From Acidimicrobiales bacterium (GTDB lineage: Bacteria; Actinomycetota; Acidimicrobiia; Acidimicrobiales; Acidimicrobilacustridaceae), in the NCBI GenBank assembly GCA_018401565.1, contig JAGYKS010000027.1, positions 1 to 36,458 on the forward strand: DNA of 36,458 nt. Direction: 5' to 3'. The notes under the pieces were generated by a model, which was not told the DNA's origin, did not search any database, and saw nothing but the letters and a program-made list of their open reading frames with translations. Numbering within the stretch: position 1 is the first letter of the stretch; each line of letters starts with the position of its first letter. The position numbers were made by a program, and so were the translations under genes. This document shows, one piece after another, positions 26,961 to 34,582 of this stretch.

Positions 26961-27746
26961 GTGCTGGTGGTGACGTGGAACGTGAACTCGCTCAAGGCCC
27001 GCCTGGAGCGGGTGGTGCCGTGGATCGAGGCCAATGCGCCCGATGTGCTGTGTCTGCAGGAAACAAAGATGACCGACGAGGCTTTCCCGTCTGGGGTCTT
27101 TGCCGAGATGGGCTACGAGTCGGCGCATGTGGGTGAGGGGCGGTGGAACGGCGTGGCCATCTTGTCCAGGGTTGGACTCGATGATGTGGTGGCCGGGTTC
27201 GGTGACGATCTCCCGGCTGACCCTGAGGCCAGGCTCATGTGGGCCACCTGCGGTGGGGTGCGGGTGGCGTGCGCCTACGTGCCCAATGGACGGTCGCTCG
27301 ACAACGACCACTACACCTACAAGCTGGCCTGGCTGGAGCGACTTCGATCGGCTCTGGTGGATGGAGTCGACCCGACTGACCCGCTGGTGGTCACGGGGGA
27401 TTTCAACATTGCTCCCGACGATCGCGACGTGTGGGACCCTGCCGCCTTTGAGGGTGCCACCCACGTGAGCCAGCCCGAACGTGACGCACTGGCCGGCCTG
27501 ACGCAGTGGGGGTTGACCGACGTGTTTCGCCAGCACCACGACCAGGCGGGGTTGTACTCGTGGTGGGACTACCGGGGTGGGTCGTTCCACAAGGGTCACG
27601 GCATGCGCATCGATCTGGTTCTGGCAACGGAGTCGCTGGCGCAGAGATGCAGCGGGATCCGTATCGACCGTGACGCCCGCAAGGGCAAACCCACGCCCAG
27701 TGATCACGCCCCGGTCATGGCCGACTTCGACACCGGGAGCCTGTGA
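26961..27746 (+). CDS. xthA: Exodeoxyribonuclease III (AP endonuclease)
   Basis: Mg-dependent exonuclease and AP endonuclease of the EEP fold, acting in base-excision repair. The 261-residue frame is intact. Motifs in order are VVTWNVNSLKAR at the start, LCLQETKM (metal-binding Glu), WNGVAILSR, ACAYVPNG (catalytic Tyr region), VVTGDFNIAPDDRDVWDP (Asp/Asn), YSWWDYRGGSFHKGHGMRID and the terminal SDHAPVMADF (catalytic Asp-His). GTG 26961 is chosen because the conserved N-terminus begins at once and a -10 box lies seven bases upstream. It is coupled to the next gene by a one-base stop/start overlap. Confidence 0.95.
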   Translation: MLVVTWNVNSLKARLERVVPWIEANAPDVLCLQETKMTDEAFPSGVFAEMGYESAHVGEGRWNGVAILSRVGLDDVVAGFGDDLPADPEARLMWATCGGVRVACAYVPNGRSLDNDHYTYKLAWLERLRSALVDGVDPTDPLVVTGDFNIAPDDRDVWDPAAFEGATHVSQPERDALAGLTQWGLTDVFRQHHDQAGLYSWWDYRGGSFHKGHGMRIDLVLATESLAQRCSGIRIDRDARKGKPTPSDHAPVMADFDTGSL

Positions 27747-28489
27747 TGGCCGACGACGCCGCTGGACCCGGTGAGGGCCTTACGCCCGAAGCCCGGGACA
27801 ACCCGCTGTTCGTCCGCTGGCAGGAGATCCCCGACGAGGTGCTGACCGAGCGGCAATCAGAGATGCGTCGGCTGGCCGCTGCGGCGCGCATCATTCTGGA
27901 TCGTCTGGCGGCAACGGCTGCACCCACCGCGACGGTCACCGCTGCCGCCGATGAGTTGGCCCGGGTGGCCTCCATGTTCGGGTCTGATCGCCACGGCACG
28001 GTGTACGAGGGGTTTGCCGAGGCGGCCAACGCTGGCGGGCAGGCCATTGCATCGTTTGACCATTCTCCGTTCATCGGGCAGGCGAATCCGCTGGCGCCGC
28101 CGATCCGCCTGCAGGAACTCAACGGGCGTGTCGAGGCCTGGGTCACGTTCGGGTCGGCCTATGAGGGACCCCCGGGGAGCGTGCATGGGGGGTACGTCGC
28201 CGGTGCGTTCGACGAGGTGTTGGGGGCGGCCCAGACCCTGTCGGGTGCCCCGGGCATGACCGGCACCCTCACCATCCGGTACCGCAATCCCACGCCCTTG
28301 CACACCGAACTCCACTTCATCGCCGACTACGTGCGCAGCGAGGGCCGCAAGATCTTCACCGAGGGCACCCTGTGGGCTGGCGACATGCTGTGCGCTGAGG
28401 CCGAGGCGATCTTCGTGTCCATTGACTTCACCCGGTTCGCCGAACTCATGGCCGAGCGGGAGGCCAGCGAAAAGCGGCGCCTGGGGTGA
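27746..28489 (+). CDS. PaaI-type hotdog thioesterase family protein
   Basis: Single hotdog-domain protein, probably an acyl-CoA thioesterase. The C-terminal half carries the fold: GSVHGGYVAGAFDEVLGAAQ (the HGG...D/E helix motif of PaaI-type enzymes), TGTLTIRYRNPTPLHTELHF and then EGTLWAGDMLCAEAEAIFVS. The N-terminal 110 residues form an alpha-helical, Ala-rich extension containing PLFVRWQEIPDEVLTERQSE, common in actinobacterial members. ATG 27746 overlaps the xthA stop by one base (TGATG); GTG 27743 in the same frame would add one residue. About 247 residues. The substrate cannot be assigned. Confidence 0.85.
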   Translation: MADDAAGPGEGLTPEARDNPLFVRWQEIPDEVLTERQSEMRRLAAAARIILDRLAATAAPTATVTAAADELARVASMFGSDRHGTVYEGFAEAANAGGQAIASFDHSPFIGQANPLAPPIRLQELNGRVEAWVTFGSAYEGPPGSVHGGYVAGAFDEVLGAAQTLSGAPGMTGTLTIRYRNPTPLHTELHFIADYVRSEGRKIFTEGTLWAGDMLCAEAEAIFVSIDFTRFAELMAEREASEKRRLG

Positions 28490-28504
28490 TCCGGGCCTGG
28501 TGGG

Positions 28505-28999
28505 TCAGCCGTCGGTGCTGAGGCGTCGGGCGGCAGCGTCGGCCTCGGCGTGCAGGTAGTCGGTGAGTCCTTCCACGATGGCCCCTTCAACCTTGCGACC
28601 GAAGATCGGCACCGGCACCGACACCCGGCCGGTGATGGTCCTGGTCGACGTCGGGCCAGTGCCGGCGAATACGGCCGACGCCGACGCCTTCAGCAGGTCG
28701 GGGTAATTGTCGGGTTTGAGGACCGATGTCGATGACGCTGCCAGCACGTTGATGGTCGTGTCCTCGATCCAGGTGAGCTTGGCCGGCTCAACGAAACGAA
28801 GGACTGCCGACGGAAGCTGACCGATGAACCGGAAGCGGAGCTGGAGGCTGGCTGAGTCACCGGTGCGGTGGTGGGCGACCAGCTCGGGCGTGGCCAACTT
28901 GTCTGACGGGGCCAGGGACACGAAAAAGGCGGGGTCGGTGTAGAGCGCCAGTACGTCATCGGTTGACGCCGCAAATCTCTGGGTGACGGTGAAGTCCAT
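28505..28999 (-). CDS. DUF2505-family protein (SRPBCC/START-like fold)
   Basis: A 164-residue intact protein of the actinobacterial DUF2505 family, expected to form a START-like ligand-binding barrel. The opening MDFTVTQRFAASTDDVLALY is typical: a beta strand followed by the helix that closes the cavity. RTITGRVSVPVPIFGRKVEG and the C-terminal helix with AIVEGLTDYLHAEADAAAR also fit. There are no signal peptide or membrane segments. It lies 32 bases downstream of uvrD2 on the same strand and may be co-transcribed. No function is established for the family. Confidence 0.82.
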   Translation of the reverse strand: MDFTVTQRFAASTDDVLALYTDPAFFVSLAPSDKLATPELVAHHRTGDSASLQLRFRFIGQLPSAVLRFVEPAKLTWIEDTTINVLAASSTSVLKPDNYPDLLKASASAVFAGTGPTSTRTITGRVSVPVPIFGRKVEGAIVEGLTDYLHAEADAAARRLSTDG

Positions 29000-29031
29000 G
29001 TCAGCACGATGCCACGTCGGGCACCGTGGGG

Positions 29032-31227
29032 TCAGTCGTTGTCCGATCCCACGATCAGGTCCAGCAGTTCATCCCCGAATCGGCTCACCTTGATTGGTCC
29101 GATTCCGCGTACCTCGAGCAGTTCATCGGCGGATGTCGGTCGCAGGTGGACAAGGTCGTCGAGCGTTTCGTCGTTGAACACCGTGTAGGCCGGGACCCGC
29201 GCTGCTTTGGCCCGGTCGTTGCGCCAGGAGCGGATCCTCTCGTGCAGCTGTGCCGCCTCGCCTGAGGGTGCAGCGCGTGACCTCCCGTCCCTGGTGCCCC
29301 GCGACGATGCCGGACGTTTCTGCCCCGACCCGCGGCTGGCGCGTGGTGAGGTGCTCTGACCAGGCGGTTCAGCACTGCCGAATGCTCCGGCGGCAACGGC
29401 CTCGTCCAGGTAGGGCGACCGTTTGCGGGACGTCGTGCGCTCTCCGAAGGTGCGCTCGGCGGCCCAGGTGCAATGCAGGTGCTGCTCGGCCCGGGTGACA
29501 GCCACGTAGAACAGCCGCCGTTCCTCGGCCTGGTCAGCCGGACCGCGGGCATGGCCGATGGGAACCAGGCCGTCTTCGATGCCGGCCAGGTGCACCACTG
29601 CCCACTCCAGACCCTTGGCGGCGTGGAACGTGGAGATCTCCACTGCGTCAGAGCTGTTCCCCTCGTCGCCGCCGGTGGAGGTGGACAGCCACGCCACGAA
29701 TCCGCTCACCATGGGGTTGGGCACGAGCGCGGCGTAGTCCCGCGCCAGTCGCTGCAGGGTTTCGAGGTTGGCGGCTCGGTCGTCGGCTCCCTCGACGGCG
29801 GTGGGCGGTGCCGCAGGGGTCATCGTCGGCGGCGACGACGGTGCATCGGCCTGCCCCGCCGACGGTTCGACGGCGTCGGCGGATGGGTCATCGGTGCCAC
29901 CGGCAGCAGCTCTGGCCTGGGCGGCCATGGACCCCAGATCGGCCACCGCAGTGGTGAACGGACCATTGGAGCGGCGCAGGTCACGGAGTGCAGCCTTGAC
30001 CTCGGGCTGGGCCAGCAGCCCACTGCCACCCCGGATCCGGCACGGCACCCCTGCAGCACGCAACGCCTGTTCCAGGAGCACGGTCTGGCCGTTGGTGCGC
30101 ACCAGAACCGCCTGACGGCTCCACCGGCCACCGGGCTGGTGCGAGTCACGTACCCGGCGGGCCACCGCTGCAGCCTCGGCGGTGTCGCTGGCGTGCTGGG
30201 TCACCGTGGGCAGGGGGCCATCGGGCCGATGGGCCCGCAAGCGCACTGAGGCACCGCCGGTCACGTCGTGGGCGTTGCCGGCGGTGTCGGCCCGACCGCC
30301 TGATGTGCGGCCCCGTCCGGCCATGGCCGGCGGTTGCAGCACCGCGGCGGCAACGTCGAGCACCTGGCTGGTGGAGCGGTAGTTGTCGATCAGTTCCACC
30401 GTGGCGCCACCGGGCCAGAATCGGTCGAAGTCCACCAGGTAGCGGGCGTCGGCACCGTTCCACCCGTAGATGGCCTGACGTGGGTCGCCCACAACGCACA
30501 TGTCGGGTGATCCGCCCAGCAACGCCGTGAGCACGGCGTACTGCAGCGGGTTCACGTCCTGAAACTCGTCGACGAACACGTGCCGGAACCGCCAGCGCTG
30601 GGCCTGGGCGAACTCGTCACCGCGTTCGATGGCACGTCGCCAGCCGTCCAGCAGGTCGTCGAAGTCCAGCAGTCTCCGGGATCGCTTTTCGGTTTCGTAC
30701 CGCTCGTAGGTGGCGGCCACGGTGCTGACGTCAACCCCCGGGCGGCGATCGGCAGCAGTGGCTGCGTCGACGTAGTGGTCGGGACTGATCTGCCGGGCCT
30801 TGGCCCACTCGATTTCGCCGACCACATCGATGGGGCCGGTTCGGCCCCGGGATTGACGCGGAAGCAGTTCGGCCACCAGAGGGACCTTGCGATCCAGCAA
30901 CGTCCACGGTTTTTGGTTCCGGTCGGCCCACAGGTTGCGCAACTGTGCGTAGGCGACGGCGTGGAAGGTGCCGGCAGCGAGGTCATCGCGCAGTCCCAGG
31001 TGGCGCAGGCGCGTTCGCAATTCTCCGGCGGCTTTGCGGGTGAAGGTGAGGGCCAGAACGTGGCGGGGGTCGGCGGTGTCGGTGGCGATCCGGTGGGCAA
31101 TGCGCCGAGTCAGCACCCGCGTCTTGCCCGAACCGGCACCAGCCAGGATGCGCAGTGGCGCTGCAGGGGTGGTCACCGCACGCCGCTGCAGATCGTCGAG
31201 GTCAGCAAGGAGTCGAACGGCATCCAC
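29032..31227 (-). CDS. uvrD2: UvrD/Rep-type DNA helicase with C-terminal HRDC domain (UvrD2-like)
   Basis: SF1A 3'-5' DNA helicase for DNA repair and replication restart. The 731-residue frame is intact. Motif I is AGAGSGKTRVL (about 29-39), Ia LALTFTRKAAGELRTRL, II VFVDEFQDVNPLQY, III VVGDPRQAIYGWNGAD, IV VELIDNYRSTSQVL, V ISTFHAAKGLEW and VI LFYVAVTRAEQHLHC. A Ser/Arg-rich linker leads to an HRDC domain at about 655-725 (VPAYTVFNDETLDDLVHLRP), the arrangement of mycobacterial UvrD2. The GTG start lies six bases after TAAGGT, suggesting a leaderless mRNA. It diverges from the zincin gene across 75 bp. Confidence 0.92.
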   Translation of the reverse strand: MDAVRLLADLDDLQRRAVTTPAAPLRILAGAGSGKTRVLTRRIAHRIATDTADPRHVLALTFTRKAAGELRTRLRHLGLRDDLAAGTFHAVAYAQLRNLWADRNQKPWTLLDRKVPLVAELLPRQSRGRTGPIDVVGEIEWAKARQISPDHYVDAATAADRRPGVDVSTVAATYERYETEKRSRRLLDFDDLLDGWRRAIERGDEFAQAQRWRFRHVFVDEFQDVNPLQYAVLTALLGGSPDMCVVGDPRQAIYGWNGADARYLVDFDRFWPGGATVELIDNYRSTSQVLDVAAAVLQPPAMAGRGRTSGGRADTAGNAHDVTGGASVRLRAHRPDGPLPTVTQHASDTAEAAAVARRVRDSHQPGGRWSRQAVLVRTNGQTVLLEQALRAAGVPCRIRGGSGLLAQPEVKAALRDLRRSNGPFTTAVADLGSMAAQARAAAGGTDDPSADAVEPSAGQADAPSSPPTMTPAAPPTAVEGADDRAANLETLQRLARDYAALVPNPMVSGFVAWLSTSTGGDEGNSSDAVEISTFHAAKGLEWAVVHLAGIEDGLVPIGHARGPADQAEERRLFYVAVTRAEQHLHCTWAAERTFGERTTSRKRSPYLDEAVAAGAFGSAEPPGQSTSPRASRGSGQKRPASSRGTRDGRSRAAPSGEAAQLHERIRSWRNDRAKAARVPAYTVFNDETLDDLVHLRPTSADELLEVRGIGPIKVSRFGDELLDLIVGSDND

Positions 31228-31233
31228 GCCGAG

Positions 31234-31239
31234 ACCTTA
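31234..31239 (-). promoter_or_regulatory. -10 box of uvrD2, leaderless spacing
   Basis: TAAGGT (31239 to 31234) is followed by CTCGGC (6 nt) and GTG 31227. Confidence 0.5.
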
Positions 31240-31289
31240 CCGGTACCCCCTGACAGGCTTGGGCGGCGACCACCCAACGGGGCGGTGAC

Positions 31290-31295
31290 TACCGT
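31290..31295 (+). promoter_or_regulatory. -10 box of the zincin gene, leaderless spacing
   Basis: TACCGT is followed by TGGGCCC (7 nt) and GTG 31303. Together with the uvrD2 box it packs two divergent promoters into 75 bp. Confidence 0.5.
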
Positions 31296-31302
31296 TGGGC
31301 CC

Positions 31303-31647
31303 GTGGATGTCGCCCCCGAACGGTTTGAGGCCCTGGTTGTGGACGCCCTCGACGCCATTCCCGATGAGCTTGCCCAACTCATGGACAACGTGGCGGTGGT
31401 CATCGATGACCGTTCGATGGGGCGGGGTCTCCTGGGCCGCTACGAGGGAACACCGTTGACCGAGCGGGGATTCACCTACGGCGATTTGGTGCTTCCCGAT
31501 CGCATCACCGTGTTCCGCCATGCCATCTGTGCCATGTGTGAGTCCGAGGCTGAGGTGACCCATCAGGTCATGGTCACGGTGATCCACGAGGTGGCCCACC
31601 ATTTCGGGATCGACGACGATCGGCTGAACGAACTGGGCTGGGGTTAG
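31303..31647 (+). CDS. Minimal zincin-like metallopeptidase
   Basis: Small zincin of the family often labelled metallopeptidase family protein (Zincin_1). About 114 residues. The zinc site HEVAHHFGIDDDRL spans about 95-108: HExxH plus a downstream Asp in HHFGxxD, the pattern of minimal gluzincin-like proteases. The preceding segment with FRHAICAMCESEAEVTHQV is usual. GTG 31303 is picked because the family N-terminus (FEALVVDALDAIPDELAQLM) starts right after it and a -10 box lies seven bases upstream; the open frame itself extends far upstream without coding character. Its cellular target is unknown. Confidence 0.88.
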   Translation: MDVAPERFEALVVDALDAIPDELAQLMDNVAVVIDDRSMGRGLLGRYEGTPLTERGFTYGDLVLPDRITVFRHAICAMCESEAEVTHQVMVTVIHEVAHHFGIDDDRLNELGWG

Positions 31648-31708
31648 CCGGCTTCAGGTAGCGCGGGGAATCTGCCCGGCCTCCCCCCGATCGTGATGGC
31701 ATCGGCAC

Positions 31709-31714
31709 TACGGT
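31709..31714 (+). promoter_or_regulatory. -10 box of the PH/SHOCT gene, leaderless spacing
   Basis: TACGGT is followed by GTGGCC (6 nt) and ATG 31721. This favours ATG 31721 over GTG 31715, which abuts the box. Confidence 0.5.
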
Positions 31715-31720
31715 GTGGCC

Positions 31721-32350
31721 ATGGGATATTCCTCGCAGAATCTGCATTCCGAAGAAAATCTTGTCCTCGACCTTCGGCCCCACTGGTGGACGTTCACCCC
31801 GTCGCTGGCGGCGCTGCTTGGGTCAGTTGTGGCCGGGGTGCTGGTGCTGGCCGGCACCGACAACCAGATCCTTCGGTTGGCGGTGGCGGTACTGGTTGCC
31901 GGCTGTCTGATCTGGTTTGTCACCAGATACGTGCAGTGGGCCACCACCGAGCTGGTGCTCACCACCGATCGACTGATCTACCGCAGTGGTGTGATCGCCA
32001 AGAGCGGCATCGAGATCCCCATCGACCGCATCAACACCATCTTTTTCAATCAGGCCATCTGGGAGCGCCTCATTGGTGTGGGCGATCTGGTGGTGGAATC
32101 GGCATCGGCCACCGGAGCCCAGCGCTTCGACAACATGAAGCGACCCTCGGACATCCAAAACGAGATCTACATCCAAAAAGAAGAACAGGAGCGCCGCCGG
32201 CGAACGCGTTCGGAAACCCCGGCGCCAGCGCCACGGGGCGGTTCTGACGTGGCCGACCGCATCCGGCAACTGAACGAGCTTCGCGATTCGGGTGCCATCA
32301 CCGAAGCCGAGTACGACGAAACCAAGGCCAAGCTGCTCGGCGAACTGTGA
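31721..32350 (+). CDS. Bacterial PH (bPH2) domain membrane protein with SHOCT tail
   Basis: Two adjacent transmembrane helices (FTPSLAALLGSVVAGVLVLA and LAVAVLVAGCLIWFVTRYV) are followed by a bPH2/DUF304 domain: TELVLTTDRLIYRSGVIAKS, IPIDRINTIFFNQAIWERLI, GVGDLVVESA. After a basic, charged linker the last 35 residues form a SHOCT helix pair (IRQLNELRDSGAITEAEYDE then TKAKLLGEL), a motif thought to mediate oligomerisation. Topology predicts a cytoplasmic PH domain anchored to the membrane. About 209 residues, intact. Role unknown; families of this type are linked to envelope stress or membrane organisation. It converges on galK. Confidence 0.88.
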   Translation: MGYSSQNLHSEENLVLDLRPHWWTFTPSLAALLGSVVAGVLVLAGTDNQILRLAVAVLVAGCLIWFVTRYVQWATTELVLTTDRLIYRSGVIAKSGIEIPIDRINTIFFNQAIWERLIGVGDLVVESASATGAQRFDNMKRPSDIQNEIYIQKEEQERRRRTRSETPAPAPRGGSDVADRIRQLNELRDSGAITEAEYDETKAKLLGEL

Positions 32351-32386
32351 GGTCGGGCGTGCGGGGTTCGCTGCTCCCGTCGTGGG

Positions 32387-33497
32387 TCAGTGAAGCTCGA
32401 ACGCCCCTGTCACCGACGCCCCACCAGCGGGCCGAACCGGCCACACGCCGTCGCTCGGGGTCAACGTTCCCGGCGCAGTGAGGGCCACCACGCACCCCCG
32501 AAGCCAGCCCCGGTGAGGCGAGCCCCGAACACCCCGTCGGTGGCCTCGAGTCTGGCCACCAGAGTGTCGAGGATGTCGGTGGATACCTCGAAGTCGTCAG
32601 CCAGGCTGCGGTGGCTGGCGGTCAGGATCGATCCGGCACCAACGGCGTCACCTGCATCGAGTGCGGCCACCATGTCGAGCACCCGCTGGTTTTCGGTCAC
32701 CACGTGACGGGCCCGCCTGCGCACCACGGCGTCGGGGATCGTGTCCACGGCGGCAAGGTCGGCGTGGCGCAGTGGTCCCACCTGTTCGGCGGCGGCTTCG
32801 CACTCGGCCCGGCGACGGGCGTACGCCGACCCGGCCAGGGTGCGTGACTGGCCCGAGTGCACGACCACCACGTCGATGTCGTCGGGCATGGGCACCGCAG
32901 TGACCGCCGACGTGGAGAAGTCGATGAGCAAACAGTGACCGGGGAGGCCACACGCCGACGACAACTGGTCCATCAGGCCGCACGGGACACCGGAGGCCCG
33001 TTGTTCGGCGTCCTGGCCGAGCCTGGCCAGGTCGGCGGTGCTGCCACGGAATCCCAAAGCCAGAGCGACGGCCAGCTCCAAAGACGCGCTTGACGACAGG
33101 CCGGCACCGATGGGGAGGGTGGAGGTGATGACGCCGTCGAAGCCACCCCCCCTGGCCCCCGGCGGGTCAACCCGTCGATCACGGCGGCCACGTACGCCCC
33201 CCACGGTGGATCGGTTGCTGCGGGGTCGGCGATCGGTGCGGTCACGTCGGGAATCTCCACCATCCCGGCGGCATCGCTGGAGGTGAGTCGCACTGACGTG
33301 GTGGCCCGCACGCCGCGCACGGTGGTCCCCATGTCGATGGCCATGGGCAACGCCAATCCGCCGGTGTAGTCGGTGTGCTCACCGATCAGGTTCACCCGGC
33401 CGGGGGCGAACGCCTCCACGGCGGTGCCCTCGGGTGTTGCGGCAGGATCCAGACCCACGATCACCGCCGTGGGATCGTTCATGTCGTGAGGCGTCAC
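32387..33497 (-). CDS. galK: Galactokinase, two frameshifts
   Basis: Phosphorylates alpha-D-galactose to galactose 1-phosphate, the second Leloir step. The GHMP-kinase galactokinase signature [19 protein letters not shown] lies near the N-terminus. The ATP loop is [20 protein letters not shown], and LTGAGFGG is the third GHMP motif. The frame breaks near 33150, at a run of seven C, and again near 32503. After the second break the normal ending [20 protein letters not shown] runs on to a stop at 32387, beyond the apparent stop at 32461. Joined length is about 370 residues, normal for the family. GTG 33497 overlaps the galT stop as GTGA; the in-frame ATG 33482 is an alternative. It is the second gene of the galTK operon. 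Confidence 0.93.
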
Positions 33498-34440
33498 CGA
33501 CCCGCCGCCCGGAGACTTGCGGCTGCGTCGGCCGGGTCGACGGGATTGAAGTAGACCTCGGCGCCGAGTTCGGCGGCAGCCACAAAGCGCTGCACCCCGG
33601 CCGAGCGCCACAACGGGGTGACATGGGCGTGCAGTCTCACTGCTGGCCGGTCGATCCCGTCGAATGGCCGCTGGTAGGTGCGTTCCCACATCGTATAGGC
33701 ATGGGGGCGGGCGTCGAACCTTGGGGCGTCGAGGCGTCCGAGTGCATCAGTGAGGGTGGCTGCCAGCCCATCGCGCCCGTCGTCTGACAGTGACGGGAGA
33801 TCGTCCACGTGGTCGATGGGAGCCACCAGCATCTCGTAGGGCCAGGTGGCCGCCGGGGGAACCCACGCCTGCCAACCTCCGGCACGCACCACCAGCAACT
33901 CGTCGTCGGGTCCGGCGGCGGTCCCAGCGCGGCGTCAACGTTCGAGCCGAGGGCCCGGTGGTATTCGGCTGCCGGACGCGGTGGGACGTGATCGAAGGCG
34001 TAGATCTGTCCGTGGGGATGCGTGATGGTGGCACCCACCGCAGGGCCCCGGTTCTCGAACACCAGGACGTAGGAGACGTCGGGTCGCGAGCCGAGGGCCT
34101 GGCTGCGCTCGGCCCACAGGTCCACCACCGGCCGGGCACCGTCCACCCCGAGCGAGGCGAAGGTGGCGTCATGGTCGTCCGTATAAAGCACCACCTCAGC
34201 CCGGTCGTCGGGCAGTGGGGGCCAACGGTTGGGAAACCATCGGACGGTGTAGGGGTCGGGTGCCTCGAGGCCCCCGGGGCAAAACGGGCAACGGTCGTCA
34301 GGCAGGTTCGGTCGACCCTGGCGACGGGCCACCACCACCGAGACATCACCGGTGAGGGGATCGGTGCGCAGGTCCAGGTGTGGCGCGCTGGACGGCGCTG
34401 TTGCCGACTGGGGCGGAGGTGGTTGGTGAGAGGTACTCAT
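33494..34440 (-). CDS. galT: Galactose-1-phosphate uridylyltransferase, one frameshift
   Basis: Exchanges UMP between UDP-glucose and galactose 1-phosphate. Visible are CPFCPG (zinc-binding Cys pair), [32 protein letters not shown] with [12 protein letters not shown] (the HPHGQ active site holding the nucleophilic His), and the C-terminal [15 protein letters not shown] single break at about 33905-33935, in a GC-rich run, separates ALGPPPD from [14 protein letters not shown]. Joined length is about 315 residues, somewhat short for the family but with all motifs. ATG 34440 is preceded ten bases upstream by TAGGTT. It heads the galTK operon and diverges from an alpha/beta hydrolase across a 20-bp repeat array. 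Confidence 0.92.
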
Positions 34441-34450
34441 GGACGAAGGC

Positions 34451-34456
34451 AACCTA
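34451..34456 (-). promoter_or_regulatory. -10 box of galTK
   Basis: TAGGTT on the minus strand lies ten bases before ATG 34440, implying a leader of about three bases. The expected -35 position (about 34474-34479) falls inside the first unit of the 20-bp repeat array. Confidence 0.45.
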
Positions 34457-34460
34457 CCGC

Positions 34461-34540
34461 CGTTGGGTGGTGGGCGGGAGCGTGGGGTGGTGGGCGGGAG
34501 TGCGGGGTGGTGGCTGGGACTGTGGGGTGGTCGGCGGGAG
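34461..34540. repeat. Four-copy 20-bp G-rich repeat array between divergent promoters
   Basis: Four contiguous units at 34461-34480, 34481-34500, 34501-34520 and 34521-34540 follow the pattern (C/T)G(T/C)GGGGTGGTGGGCGGGAG with few changes. The array exactly fills the space between the galT -10 box (34451-34456) and the hydrolase -35 hexamer (34548-34553). Its G runs (GGGG, GGG, GGG, GGGG with loops of 4, 1 and 5) fit the canonical G-quadruplex pattern on the plus strand. Confidence 0.95.
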
Positions 34541-34547
34541 TTGTTGC

Positions 34548-34576
34548 TTGACCGCTCCGGCGGTGCGGGTGAGGAT
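34548..34576 (+). promoter_or_regulatory. Promoter of the alpha/beta hydrolase gene
   Basis: TTGACC (34548-34553), a 17-bp spacer and GAGGAT (34571-34576), then six bases to ATG 34583. The -35 is near consensus; the -10 lacks the leading T. GAGGA could also act as a ribosome binding site if transcription starts upstream. Confidence 0.5.
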
Positions 34577-34582
34577 GTCGCC

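Noticed and set aside
26900..27707. Upstream part of the long minus-strand frame around the RND remnant
   Set aside because: That part is antisense to xthA and shows no transporter sequence; only 26732-26899 resembles an RND C-terminus.
30580..31302. N-terminal 240 codons of the open frame leading into the zincin gene
   Set aside because: They are antisense to uvrD2 and lack zincin-family similarity; the -10 box and family N-terminus set the start at 31303.
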